64,000 bases of DNA from Arabidopsis thaliana (GCF_000001735.4 NC_003074.8:9424101-9488100); one strand, 5' to 3'; shown: positions 10,758 to 23,384, counted from the stretch's first letter. Notes: a model not told the origin generated them from the letters alone. Program-made: numbers and translations.

Positions 10758-13700
10758 TCTATTATCTTTCTTTTTTTGAATATTATGTTAAATTATACTC
10801 AAAAGCAAAAATCACTGAGTTTTACATATGAATGTAAAGAACTTTTCATAATATATACAAGAAAAAAAACAGTACTAGTCTTGGTTTCTTCTTGTTGCAA
10901 ACCAAAGTACTATGCCATCTTCATACTTTGGTGTGCCTCCGGTCTTGAGCGTGCTTAGCCGGTTCTTGACGTTTTTATCGATCGTCTTTACAAGCATTGC
11001 AGCTTGTAATGGATGTTCCCCATGTCTCATGTTGTTCCTTTCCCGCCATACTGAGTGAATTGTGTTTTGAAATCATACCGTGTGATGAACGTCATTGTTT
11101 GGTCTCTACTCCTTTTTGCGATTAGCTTTGTGATTTCTTTCCAGTCCGCCGTGAATTTGTCCAACAGCAAGCCTCTCGTGAGCTCCTCCCATATCTGATA
11201 CGTATAAGGGCATGAGAAGAACAAGTGATCTCTTGTCTCCTCTAGATCATTACAAAAGACACATTTTGCATTGGCGTTGCCTTTCCACTTCAACATCCGG
11301 TCCCCAGTTGACAATCTATTCTTCATTGCTAACCAAGTGATAAAAGAGTACTTTGGGGTGGAATGTGGGAACCATATCCCTCTGTACTCTTCCATACTTG
11401 GTTTGGCTGTCCGAATCTGTGACCATGTTTCTTTTCTCATAAACGTATTCCTACAGTGATCGTTCTTTCCTTTCCACAACACAGTATCCAAATCCCCATT
11501 TCTTTTGAGTTTCTGATTACTTAACTCCTCCTCGATAAGGTTTAGAACTGGGTTTCGGTGATGTCTCTTTCGGTGTGACTCCATCACTTCACCCACCGTA
11601 CAAGTTTTTGATATTCCTAAGTCAACGAAGCCTTTTTCTCCAAGCTAATCATATAAACTTCCCATAGAGCACCACTCATCAAACCAGAAAGATGTTAGAT
11701 ACCCATTTTTAACCTCCACTCGATAAAACTGTTTTGCTATACCCCCGTATTTGAGAATCTTGTGCCACATCCATGAGCCCCGAGTTGTGTTGCCTTTTAT
11801 AGACCAGAACGAACCATCACGGATTAGATATTTTTGCACCCAGTTCACCCACAAAGACCCATGTGCCGAGAGGATACGCCATATTAGCTTAAGCATACAT
11901 ACCTTGTTTGCTTCGTCTATTGATCGCAAACCCAATCCTCCTTCCTGTTTTGGAGTGCAGACCTCCGACCAAGCAACTTTAGCCTTCTTTGGGTTTAGAG
12001 ATGGACCCGACCATAGAAACGCTGAACAGAGTTTATCTATTTCCTTGATGCATGCTTTTGGAAGACGGAAAGCGGCTATCCAAAAATTGGTGAGGCAGAA
12101 AGTTACCGAACTTAAGAGTTTTAGTCGTCCAGCAAACGATAGCGTACGAGTCGACCAGGAGTTAATTTGCGACTTGATCTTTTCCAACAAGGGCAGGAAA
12201 TCTGAGGAGGTCATTCTTCTTGTTAGCAGCGGGAGCCCTAAGTAGCGAACTGGAAGAGAGCCATACTCGAAAGGGAATTGTTGTAGGATCTCATCTCTCT
12301 GGTGCTCTTGTAAACCAGCCATATATAAGGTGGACTTTTGAAGACTTATCTTTAGCCCCGAGTGAATAGCAAAGTCTTCAAACACTTCTAAAGTATTCTC
12401 AATGGATTTTTTGTTTCCCTCAATAAACACCATTAAATCATCAGCAAAACAGAGGTGAGTTAAGTTTAACGTCTTACAATTCGGGTGGTAGTCTATTCTT
12501 TTATCACTTGCAGCCTTGTCTATTTTCTTGGACAAAACATTCATGCATATGACGAACAATAGGGACTAAGAGAGCAGCCCTGTCTGAATCCTCTCTCACT
12601 ACCAAAATAGCCTGCGAGTTCACCGTTCACTTGTACCGAGAAAGACGCTGTAGAGATGCATACCTTTATCCAATTAATGTAGACTCCGGAAAATCTAGAG
12701 CTTGTAGAGTTGTGGTGAGAAACCCCCATTGGACTGAGTCAAAAGCTTTTGATATGTCAATTTTCATGGCACATCGAGGAGAAACTGTTTCCTTGTGGTA
12801 ATCCTTTATAATCTCTGTTGCTAGGAGGAGATTTTTCATTAATAGTCTATCTTTCACAAAGGCAGATTGATTTGAAGAGATGAACTTGGGAAGAATGATT
12901 TTGAGTCTGTTTGCAAGAATCTTCGATATCACCTTATAGAGAACATTACAGCATGATATCGGTCTATAGTCCTTCATCATCACAGCTTCTTTTCTCTTGG
13001 GTATCAAGGCCAAAATAGTGGAGTTTACTCCTTTGGGTAGGAAGCCTGTCTTAAAAAAAGATTGGATGGCTACCACAAAATCGTTTCCTACTATCGACCA
13101 TGTCTCGTTAAAGAACTCACAAGTATATCCGTCAGGGCCTGGGGATTTATTTGAAGGCATTGAGAAGAGAACTTTCCGCACCTCCTCTGCAGTGACTTCT
13201 AGTGTGAGCTTGTCTTGTCATTCTCATCACATCTATAATCCAGTAGAGTTTCCAGTTCCTCCCGCGACCAATCCACGTAGTCTGGCGGTTTGAGCGTTAA
13301 AAAGTCTCTGAAGTATCGAACTGCCTCTGCTTTTATTTGCTGCTGATTTGATGCAATATGTCCATCATCACACTTAATCTCTCTAACATTGTTACGAACC
13401 TCCCGAATCTTTGCAGCATTGTAGAAAGTTTTATTATTTTGGTCTCCTATCTTCATCCAATGCAGTTTTGCTTTTTGCCTAAGGTAGCTTTCCTCAATAC
13501 CCGACAGCCTTAACCACTTCTCATATGCGTCCGCTTCAGCTACCACTGCCTGTGAAGATGGCCTTGTCATAGTTTCTGCTTGCTTTTCACATAAAGTTTT
13601 ATAGGCTTCTTTTGCTTTTTTTGAGATATCACCAAGTAACTGCTTCCCCATCTTTCTGAAATGTGGCTTCAGACCTTTTAATTTTTTTGATAAGCGGTGC

Positions 13701-14334
13701 ATGGCTGAGGTAGAATGAAAGAGAGGCTGAGTTGTCTTCCAAAGCTCTTCTGTCTCACTTCTGAAATCCGAATACGAAATTAAAGCATTTATAAATTTAA
13801 AAGGCCTCTTGACTCGTTGTTCCTGCTCCATAATATAGAATCGACATCTTAGGTGATCTGAACAACCGCCTGATTCAAAGACGCTGTAGGACTGTTCATA
13901 CTATTGCATCCATTGCTTGCTAATCAGTACCCTATCCAGCTTCTTACATATTACTCCTTCCTTTCTCTTGTTACACCATGTGTATCTCTGGCCTTGGTAG
14001 CTCATATCTGTTAATTCACAATGTCTGATTAAGTCTTGAAAATCTCTCATCCCTTGGAGAACGAATGGAGATGATTCATAGAGTGAATGGTCCTCTCCTT
14101 CTAATATCTCATTAAAGTCTCCACATATTAACCAAGCTTTGTTATAGAACAAAGGGGAATCATGATGATATTTAATATCACTCCACAAATCCTTTCTTTC
14201 TGCTGCAAAATTTGATGCATAAACAAACGACACAAAGAACTCTTCTTGTCTTCCTTCTAATAAGACAGAGCAAGTGATGAGTTGTGACGTCTTATATATT
14301 GGAGATACACGCACGTTATCTTCTATTATCTTTC
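10758..14334 (-). mobile_element. Non-LTR retrotransposon (LINE, L1 type), 5'-truncated, with 13-bp TSD
   Basis: The element body is 10771-14321 on the minus strand, flanked by perfect direct repeats TCTATTATCTTTC at 10758-10770 and 14322-14334. From its 5' side it encodes an endonuclease remnant (about 14314-13901, with GDFNEI), a linker (13831-13199), reverse transcriptase (13181-11645, with KIDISKAFDSV and the FADD catalytic box near 12445) and a C-terminal Cys/His zinc-finger region (CVFCNDLEETRDHLFFSC, about 11260). A further in-frame tail runs to a stop near 10875. The 3' A-rich end is at 10771-10777. The start of the endonuclease domain is missing, so reverse transcription stopped early. 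Several frameshifts and stops break the ORF, so it is dead. The left breakpoint of the large tandem duplication falls inside it at 12228-12231. Confidence 0.92.
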
Positions 14335-15112
14335 AATAGTAATTTGATATAAATTAAGATAATGTGCAGTGAACGAGTGGCGATTGTTAAGCCAAGTGAA
14401 CATTATATACTTTATTTTATACTTTCTCCAAGCTTCGAATGGAGAATTTATTTCCATACGACTAACTCTACCTAAAAGGGCCATGTTTGTTTGCCAACAT
14501 AACACGACGATCACGAGATACACATAACATTTAGAATTTGGAGAAGATACATTTTGTTTGACTTCACTTTTTGTGCGAATGGCTGTTCTACCTGAAGGGG
14601 CCATTAGTATAATTTTTTTGTACATAATAACGTCACCAAATATAACACGAGAATCACGAGGTACACAAATCATTTAGGCTTGGACATTATCTAATCAAAT
14701 AAGCTATGATATCAAATTTACATACATATAGTGGCCTCGTGGGTATAATTACACAAGGAGCTTTTGGAGAAAAAGAAGTGTGTGATTTAAATGACAATTA
14801 TACAAATGTGTACAATTATCAGATCCAAAGTTCATGTTTTAAATCATCAAAAAAATAATAATTGATGAGTTAAATGATATTTTTTTCATTTAGATTTAGT
14901 TAGATTAGTTGTACGGTTGTACCATTATTTAATAATTTAAAAGTTGAAATGATTATAATGTATAAAAGTTGAAAATATTGTAACAGATATAGATTAAGCA
15001 TTTTTGCGGTCAATATATTATAAAAGCTTTTTTAGCTATTAATTGAAAAATATTTTACACCCTTAGATCTTTTGATCTCCTAATTATATAAAATATTTTC
15101 TTCTACCGTTTG
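14335..15112. other. Upstream region of TPS27 with diverged internal repeats
   Basis: No coding region is supported. Two diverged direct repeats at about 14440-14530 and 14570-14670 share CTACCTRAARGGGCCAT, then AATATAACACGA-like and ATCACGAGRTACAC stretches. The identical sequence recurs 8,263 bp downstream. The function is unknown; position alone makes a promoter role possible. Confidence 0.45.
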
Positions 15113-15121
15113 TCTATATAA
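15113..15121 (+). promoter_or_regulatory. TATA box of TPS27
   Basis: TCTATATAA lies about 69 bp upstream of the ATG at 15182, in the same context as the TPS24 core promoter. The second copy is at 23376-23384. Confidence 0.6.
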
Positions 15122-15181
15122 CCATATGTGTTGTCTAGTGCATGTATTCAGCCACGAATAAGAGAATAGTCTACTAAATCA

Positions 15182-16727
15182 ATGGCAACTTTACGTATAA
15201 GTTCAGCTCTTATTTACCAAAATACCCTCACCCACCATTTTCGTCTTCGACGTCCTCACCGTTTCGTATGCAAGTCCATGACCAAAACGACGCCGGATAC
15301 TACTCTTGTTGAACTCAGTCGACGCTCCGGAAACTATCAACCTTCACCGTGGAACCATTGTTATCTCCTCTCCATCGAGAATAAATATGCGGTAAAGTTT
15401 TGTACTATATTTTCATAATTTTTTATTGTTGCACCTAAGTTTCACTTTTATTTATGAATTCTTTTATTAACAAGTTGTTACTACGTGCATGTTTAAACAT
15501 ATGTATGTATATACAGAGTGAAACAGAAGTAATAACTAGAGATGTGTTGAAGAAAAAAGTGAAGAGCATGCTTGATGATGAGAAGAAGAGCCGTCTCGAG
15601 CAATTAGAGCTCATCGATGATCTGCAAAAACTTGGGGTTTCGTATCATTTTGAGATAGAAATAAATGATACTTTGACAGATCTTCATCTTAAAATGGGAA
15701 GAAATTGCTGGAAATGTGACAAGGAAGAAGATTTACATGCAACCTCACTCGAATTCCGACTTCTTAGACAACATGGTTTTGATGTCTCAGAAAGTTAGTA
15801 TAATATAATGAAATTTTAAATTTCTATATATAATAAATTTTGTTGTGTGATCAATATCATATATTAACTGAAACAACCGTTTATTTCAGATATATTTGAT
15901 GTGATCATCGACCAAATAGAAAGTAATACGTTCAAGACCAACAATATAAACGGTATCATTTCTTTGTACGAAGCGTCGTATCTTTCCACGAAATCGGATA
16001 CTAAATTGCATAAAGTCATCAGACCTTTTGCAACAGAACAAATAAGAAAATTTGTTGATGATGAAGATACTAAAAACATTGAGGTACGAGAGAAGGCGTA
16101 TCATGCCTTAGAAATGCCGTACCATTGGAGAATGAGAAGGCTAGACACGAGATGGTACATAGATGCATATGAGAAGAAACATGACATGAATCTTGTCTTG
16201 ATCGAGTTTGCAAAAATTGATTTCAATATCGTACAAGCTGCTCATCAAGAAGATCTCAAATACGTTTCAAGGTAATACTATCAAAGAAATATAGATACTA
16301 GTCTTTCGTTGTTAATTATTGTATACATAATTCGTTCTAATCCTCTTTCGTTAATGATATGAAGATGGTGGAAGGATACATGTTTGACTAACCAACTTCC
16401 CTTTGTAAGAGATAGAATAGTCGAGAACTATTTTTGGACCGTTGGATTAATATACGAACCACAATTTGGATATATCCGACGGATCATGACTATAGTTAAT
16501 GCCCTTGTTACAACCATTGACGACATCTACGATATCTATGGCACTCTTGAAGAACTAGAACTATTCACTTCCATGGTTGAAAAGTTAAGAAATATTCTAC
16601 CTTTTTTTGGTCAATCAATTGGTTATTTTGCAGCTGTACCATGGTCTACCACTAGACCATTATTACAGAAATCTTCTACTTAAGCTTCTTCATTTTCTTG
16701 GTATATTATTATAAAATAATAACTGAT

Positions 16728-16760
<33 letters not shown>

Positions 16761-17953
16761 CAAATAATTTTTTGCTTTTCGTATTATTGCGGTTGTTAAT
16801 GTAAAGATTTTTGATATATTCTACCTTTTATATCTTAAGTGTTCCTTACAAACTACAGAGACAATAATCTTGTTTTTGCTAAGGATGTAGACATTTCTTT
16901 ACAAATGAAAAATTTATGATTTACAGAAAGTGAATCCTATGTTAATAATAATTATAAGAATTTTGATCACATATTTTCATGATTCGTTTTAATGTATATA
17001 TTAACAATACATAGTATTGTCTAAGCAAATTTGTTTATGTATTTTCAGTTGGGATGTAAATCGTCTTGGTGAGCTTCCCGAGTATATGAGGTTGTGTTTT
17101 CTTATTTTATACAATGAAATCAATGGCATTGGATGTGATATACTCAAATATAAAAAGATTGACGTCATTCCTTACCTCAAGAAATCGGTAAGTTTATTTT
17201 TTTGTAGAAATTATTAATTCAAATATGTCATAGTTTAAATATTTGGTGTGTTTTTTTAGTGGGCAGATTTATGTAGAACATATCTAGTGGAAGCAAAGTG
17301 GTACAAAAGAGGATACAAACCAAGCTTGGAAGAATATATGCAAAATGCTTGGATTTCAATTTCTGCCCCAACAATATTGATCCACTTTTACTGCGTTTTC
17401 TCTGACCAAATCTCAGTTCAAAACTTAGAGACTTTGTCTCAACACCGACAACACATCGTCCGATGCTCAGCCACCGTTCTTCGTTTAGCTAACGACCTTG
17501 GAACTTCGCCAGTAAGTGATCTATCTTCTAACTTGATGTAATTCATGCATATATAGTATATGAGTAATTGAGTGAATGTTTTTCTTTTTTTTTTGGTAAA
17601 ACATTGAGTGAATGTTTGTTAAAATGTAGACTGAATTGGCGAGAGGAGACGTTCTCAAATCGGTCCAATGTTACATGCATGAGACCGGAGCTTCAGAGGA
17701 AAGGGCACGTGATCACGTGCATCAGATGATTAGCGACATGTGGGACGACATGAACTCCGAAACAAAAACGGCATGCAATTCTTCGTCACGTTCTAGAGGT
17801 TTTAAGGAAGCTGCAATGAATCTGGCACGCATGTCGCAATGCATGTATCAATATGGTGATGGTCATGGATGCCCTGAAAAAGCCAAGACCATTGATCGTG
17901 TCCAATCCTTACTCGTTGATCCAATTCCATTAGATGTAAATCGTCTTGGTTGA
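15182..17953 (+). CDS. TPS27: 1,8-cineole synthase, copy 1 (TPS-b monoterpene synthase)
   Basis: Plastid class I synthase; from established work on AT3G25820/AT3G25830 it makes mainly 1,8-cineole from geranyl diphosphate in roots. Seven exons: 15182-15391, 15517-15793, 15890-16271, 16365-16583, 17049-17187, 17260-17511 and 17630-17953; total 1,803 bp, 600 residues. Motifs present: [11 protein letters not shown] (RRx8W), RWWK, RDRIVE, DDIYD, and NDLGTSPTE as the second metal motif. The protein ends [10 protein letters not shown], whereas TPS24 ends PIPLD. The five-residue tail is read from 18 bases (17933-17950) identical to the exon 5 stretch at 17053-17070, and a terpene synthase pseudogene follows directly. 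The translation is identical to that of the second copy. The TPS27 versus TPS23 naming by order is from memory. Confidence 0.95.
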
Positions 17954-18923
17954 AGTGTAAGGACTCTACTACATAAAATCATTTGTACAATGAAATCCTC
18001 AACCATAAAAAATGTTGACGTCAGCCCCTTTCTCAAGAAATCATTAAGTTAAATTTCATATTGATGTATAGATAGATTATGGTTTAAAATTTCTTTATGT
18101 TATTGTTCAGTATAAGCCCTTCTCTGGTACTGGGAAAAGCAGCGAACTAAGGTTTTGAACCCCCCCCCCCCCCCCGACCTCAGTTCTCCTGTGCCCTAGC
18201 TGAGACTTATTGCTTAGCAGTGATAACCTCCGCACTACGGCGCTCCAATGAACAAGAGTTCTCCGCCTTAGTATATTTAGAAGAGTGGTTTCATCTTAGT
18301 GGGCAGAGTTATGTCGAACATATCTAGTAGAAGAAAGGGGGTACAAAAGAGGGATGCAAACCAAGCTTGGAAGAATACACGCAAAATGCTTGGATTTCAA
18401 TTGCTGACCCAACAATGTTAATTCACTTTGACTGTGCTTTCTCTGACCATGTCTCAATCCAAGTCTTGAAGTTTATCACAACACCGTCAACAAATCCTCC
18501 GTCTAGTTAATGACCTCGGAACTTCGCTAATAAATAACCAATCTTCTTACTTCTAGTAGTGTTGAGTTATAAAATCAATTTAAATAATCAACCTACTAAC
18601 TTCTAGTTGTGAGTGTTTGATTAGGATGAATTGGCAAGAGACGTTCTAAAATCCAATGTTACATGCATGAGACCGGACTACTGGAGCATCACAGGAAAAG
18701 GCACGTAAGTACGTGCAGTAGATGATTAGCAACCCAAGGGACTAGGTGAACTACGATACAAAAACGGCATGCAACTTTCTACAAGTTTTGTGGAAGCTGC
18801 AATGGACCTGGCACGCATGTTGCAATGAATGTATCAACATGGCGATGGTCATGGCTGTCCCGACAAAGCCAAGACCGTTGATCATGTCCAATCCTTCCTC
18901 GTTGATCCAATACCATTATATTG
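17933..18923 (+). pseudogene. Terpene synthase pseudogene (exons 5-7), copy 1
   Basis: This decayed 3' half of a TPS gene abuts TPS27. Exon 5 remnants lie at 17933-17950 and about 17983-18051 (GTTGACGTCA, CTCAAGAAATC), separated by a stretch containing GTAAGGACTCTACT, which matches the start of TPS24 intron 4. Exon 6 is at about 18300-18533 (TGGGCAGAGTTATG to TTAATGACCTCGGAACTTCG). Exon 7 is at about 18625-18923, ending like the active genes but with ATA TTG A in place of the end of the reading frame. Frameshifts, small deletions and in-frame stops make it non-functional. Its intron holds the poly-C tract and a possible insertion at 18115-18269. It is most similar in places to TPS24, so it is probably an older tandem copy. 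Confidence 0.88.
18115..18269 (-). mobile_element. Possible tRNA-derived SINE-like insertion with C16 tract, copy 1
   Basis: A GC-richer block inside the pseudogene intron, flanked by AGTATA at 18109-18114 and 18270-18275. On the minus strand it reads GGGGTTCAAAACC, close to a Pol III B box, next to a run of 16 C/G (18160-18175). No clear A box or A tail was found, so the SINE assignment is weak. It is duplicated at about 26378-26532. Confidence 0.3.
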
Positions 18924-20493
18924 ATTTCACACTTTTATAGTAACAACACCAGTTTATTATATTTTGTGATATGTTGGATTTCCCAAACAAGTTCGGACCA
19001 AAAAAGATCAATTCAAAAACAACTATCGATGTCCAAACGTAAGCAACCATGGACTTGCATACGTACAATCTTATAGCCTAAGACTCACAATGTAAATCTA
19101 TACATTTTTACATCTATTACGGGTTCATTTAGGTTTTACCTAATTTTAACTCTCAATCTACTGCCACTACAGTGAATCAACTACTGGCAGTAACTAAAGC
19201 TTTAATCAAGTCGGCTCATAGCAACAAACACAACTACAAACAAACAAACAAACCTGCAACGAGACATGTCTCATTTGAGCCTACAATGGGATATATCTAT
19301 CAATAGACAGTAAATCCACACACACAAGAACTAATCAGAAGATATATGAGCTACTCATCTCAAAAGTTACACTTACATCACAAAAGTTCGTTTTCTTCCT
19401 CTATAAATCATTTATCCTACAAGATATACTTGCAAAGTGAATATCTGTGCAAGACAATTATGTTCCAAAAGGGAAAAAATCAAGAGTGAATATATGTGCA
19501 ACGCAAATCCTTTCTAACCTTGACTCCCAAAAGAAAACTTTAGTGTTAATGAAAACCTAAAGGCAAGTTATCTGAACGACTATGAACAAAAAAGAACATC
19601 CACAGCAACACAGATTGGCCATAAAGCTCAAGATACTTACCAAATTTGCAGGAGGAGAGAGGAAAAGCCCTAAAATAGATAAAAATCATAATCAGTGAAA
19701 CAAATTGGAAGGGGATAAGCATTTAAAGAAAAAAAGGAGGCCTAACCAGGAGAAGTGATAAATCTCAATACCTTGTATGTTTTCCTTGTGCAGCAGCTCT
19801 CTCTCCCCTCCAAGCAAAACCTCCGGAATCACAGTAATACCATTTATCAGATACTATAGAAACAAAAGAATTCACTAGTGGAAACTATAGAAAGAAAAAC
19901 AAATGTAAAAGAATTACTATAAGGATGACTAACTATTTCAGGCAAAACTCAATCAATCACAAAAGAAACTATATATGCCCTAACGCAGATAAGAACCACG
20001 GACAAACTCTAAAACATACTAAAGTAGACAAATTCATCCAATTTTAAACAATAGACAAATAAAGATGCAAAAGGTTCACAGAAATTATCGTTTTGCTTTC
20101 ACATAACTCCCAATAAACAACCATTGTACCTTCTCCTGTGTGCCATTAAAGCATTGAAAGATGTTAAGGAGTGTCTTTAAGCATTGGTCGATGTCCTGGA
20201 GAAAAACAACATCAGGCCCTTGAGAGACCAGAAGAGATAATAAAGCATCTCACTATCCACAAATGATATTCAGAGAGCTTCCATACAATTAAAGAAAAAT
20301 TATTCAGAATGACCCTCTGCTTATTAAGATGAAAAGTTTAAAAACATAGACTTCTACAATGAGTAAAGTCGCAAATGATTACACAGCAGTATAAAGAAAG
20401 AAAGCGCCATTGTCTTACAATAGAGAACCAGTAAAGTCCCCTGAGAATCGTCGGTAATGAGAACTCCACCCATGTCGACATTGTAACCAAAGC
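18924..20493. other. Displaced copy of the PRP4K 3' flank (end of unit 1)
   Basis: Identical in layout to 27187-28756, which adjoins PRP4K in unit 2. Here it is cut off at 20493 and joined to LINE sequence, so any transcript elements it carries are orphaned from the kinase gene. No intact ORF is present. Confidence 0.75.
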
Positions 20494-22597
20494 GGGAGCC
20501 CTAAGTAGCGAACTGGAAGAGAGCCATACTCGAAAGGGAATTGTTGTAGGATCTCATCTCTCTGGTGCTCTTGTAAACCAGCCATATATAAGGTGGACTT
20601 TTGAAGACTTATCTTTAGCCCCGAGTGAATAGCAAAGTCTTCAAACACTTCTAAAGTATTCTCAATGGATTTTTTGTTTCCCTCAACAAACACCATTAAA
20701 TCATCAGCAAAACAGAGGTGAGTTAAGTTTAACGTCTTACAATTCGGGTGGTAGTCTATTCTTTTATCACTTGCAGCCTTGTCTATTTTCTTGGACAAAA
20801 CATTCATGCATATGACGAACAATAGGGACTAAGAGAGCAGCCCTGTCTGAATCCTCTCTCACTACCAAAATAGCCTGCGAGTTCACCGTTCACTTGTACC
20901 GAGAAAGACGCTGTAGAGATGCATACCTTTATCCAATTAATGTAGACTCCGGAAAATCTAGAGCTTGTAGAGTTGTGGTGAGAAACCCCCATTGGACTGA
21001 GTCAAAAGCTTTTGATATGTCAATTTTCATGGCACATCGAGGAGAAACTGTTTCCTTGTGGTAATCCTTTATAATCTCTGTTGCTAGGAGGAGATTTTTC
21101 ATTAATAGTCTATCTTTCACAAAGGCAGATTGATTTGAAGAGATGAACTTGGGAAGAATGATTTTGAGTCTGTTTGCAAGAATCTTCGATATCACCTTAT
21201 AGAGAACATTGCAGCATGATATCGGTCTATAGTCCTTCATCATCACAGCTTCTTTTCTCTTGGGTATCAAGGCCAAAATAGTGGAGTTTACTCCTTTGGG
21301 TAGGAAGCCTGTCTTAAAAAAAGATTGGATGGCTACCACAAAATCGTTTCCTACTATCGACCATGTCTCGTTAAAGAACTCACAAGTATATCCGTCAGGG
21401 CCTGGGGATTTATTTGAAGGCATTGAGAAGAGAACTTTCCGCACCTCCTCTGCAGTGACTTCTAGTGTGAGCTTGTCTTGTCATTCTCATCACATCTATA
21501 ATCCAGTAGAGTTTCCAGTTCCTCCCGCGACCAATCCACGTAGTCTGGCGGTTTGAGCGTTAAAAAGTCTCTGAAGTATCGAACTGCCTCTGCTTTTATT
21601 TGCTGCTGATTTGATGCAATATGTCCATCATCACACTTAATCTCTCTAACATTGTTACGAACCTCCCGAATCTTTGCAGCATTGTAGAAAGTTTTATTAT
21701 TTTGGTCTCCTATCTTCATCCAATGCAGTTTTGCTTTTTGCCTAAGGTAGCTTTCCTCAATACCCGACAGCCTTAACCACTTCTCATATGCGTCCGCTTC
21801 AGCTACCACTGCCTGTGAAGATGGCCTTGTCATAGTTTCTGCTTGCTTTTCACATAAAGTTTTATAGGCTTCTTTTGCTTTTTTTGAGATATCACCAAGT
21901 AACTGCTTCCCCATCTTTCTGAAATGTGGCTTCAGACCTTTTAATTTTTTTGATAAGCGGTGCATGGCTGAGGTAGAATGAAAGAGAGGCTGAGTTGTCT
22001 TCCAAAGCTCTTCTGTCTCACTTCTGAAATCCGAATACGAAATTAAAGCATTTATAAATTTAAAAGGCCTCTTGACTCGTTGTTCCTGCTCCATAATATA
22101 GAATCGACATCTTAGGTGATCTGAACAACCGCCTGATTCAAAGACGCTGTAGGACTGTTCATACTATTGCATCCATTGCTTGCTAATCAGTACCCTATCC
22201 AGCTTCTTACATATTACTCCTTCCTTTCTCTTGTTACACCATGTGTATCTCTGGCCTTGGTAGCTCATATCTGTTAATTCACAATGTCTGATTAAGTCTT
22301 GAAAATCTCTCATCCCTTGGAGAACGAATGGAGATGATTCATAGAGTGAATGGTCCTCTCCTTCTAATATCTCATTAAAGTCTCCACATATTAACCAAGC
22401 TTTGTTATAGAACAAAGGGGAATCATGATGATATTTAATATCACTCCACAAATCCTTTCTTTCTGCTGCAAAATTTGATGCATAAACAAACGACACAAAG
22501 AACTCTTCTTGTCTTCCTTCTAATAAGACAGAGCAAGTGATGAGTTGTGACGTCTTATATATTGGAGATACACGCACGTTATCTTCTATTATCTTTC
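20494..22597 (-). mobile_element. LINE fragment, copy 2 (3' part lost at duplication junction)
   Basis: Repeats the endonuclease, linker and N-terminal reverse transcriptase part of the first LINE (FADD box retained near 20708). It ends abruptly at the junction, so the zinc-finger region and 3' end are absent. The right target-site duplication is retained at 22585-22597. It arose by segmental duplication, not by a new insertion. Confidence 0.93.
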
Positions 22598-23375
22598 AAT
22601 AGTAATTTGATATAAATTAAGATAATGTGCAGTGAACGAGTGGCGATTGTTAAGCCAAGTGAACATTATATACTTTATTTTATACTTTCTCCAAGCTTCG
22701 AATGGAGAATTTATTTCCATACGACTAACTCTACCTAAAAGGGCCATGTTTGTTTGCCAACATAACACGACGATCACGAGATACACATAACATTTAGAAT
22801 TTGGAGAAGATACATTTTGTTTGACTTCACTTTTTGTGCGAATGGCTGTTCTACCTGAAGGGGCCATTAGTATAATTTTTTTGTACATAATAACGTCACC
22901 AAATATAACACGAGAATCACGAGGTACACAAATCATTTAGGCTTGGACATTATCTAATCAAATAAGCTATGATATCAAATTTACATACATATAGTGGCCT
23001 CGTGGGTATAATTACACAAGGAGCTTTTGGAGAAAAAGAAGTGTGTGATTTAAATGACAATTATACAAATGTGTACAATTATCAGATCCAAAGTTCATGT
23101 TTTAAATCATCAAAAAAATAATAATTGATGAGTTAAATGATATTTTTTTCATTTAGATTTAGTTAGATTAGTTGTACGGTTGTACCATTATTTAATAATT
23201 TAAAAGTTGAAATGATTATAATGTATAAAAGTTGAAAATATTGTAACAGATATAGATTAAGCATTTTTGCGGTCAATATATTATAAAAGCTTTTTTAGCT
23301 ATTAATTGAAAAATATTTTACACCCTTAGATCTTTTGATCTCCTAATTATATAAAATATTTTCTTCTACCGTTTG

Positions 23376-23384
23376 TCTATATAA
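23376..23384 (+). promoter_or_regulatory. TATA box of TPS23
   Basis: TCTATATAA, the duplicate of the element at 15113, lies 69 bp before the ATG at 23445. The whole upstream interval back to the LINE is included in the duplication, so both genes carry the same promoter for at least 850 bp. Confidence 0.6.

Noticed and set aside
11751..13293. Plus-strand ORFs across the LINE (11751-12245, 12997-13293, and 21260-21556 in unit 2)
   Set aside because: They are antisense shadows of the reverse transcriptase frame and encode no recognisable domain.
14326..14673. 115-codon minus-strand ORF upstream of TPS27
   Set aside because: It spans the LINE target duplication and diverged repeats, has no domain, and is probably non-coding.
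18746..18940. 64-codon plus-strand ORF as a separate gene
   Set aside because: It is a frame-shifted reading of the pseudogene's exon 7.
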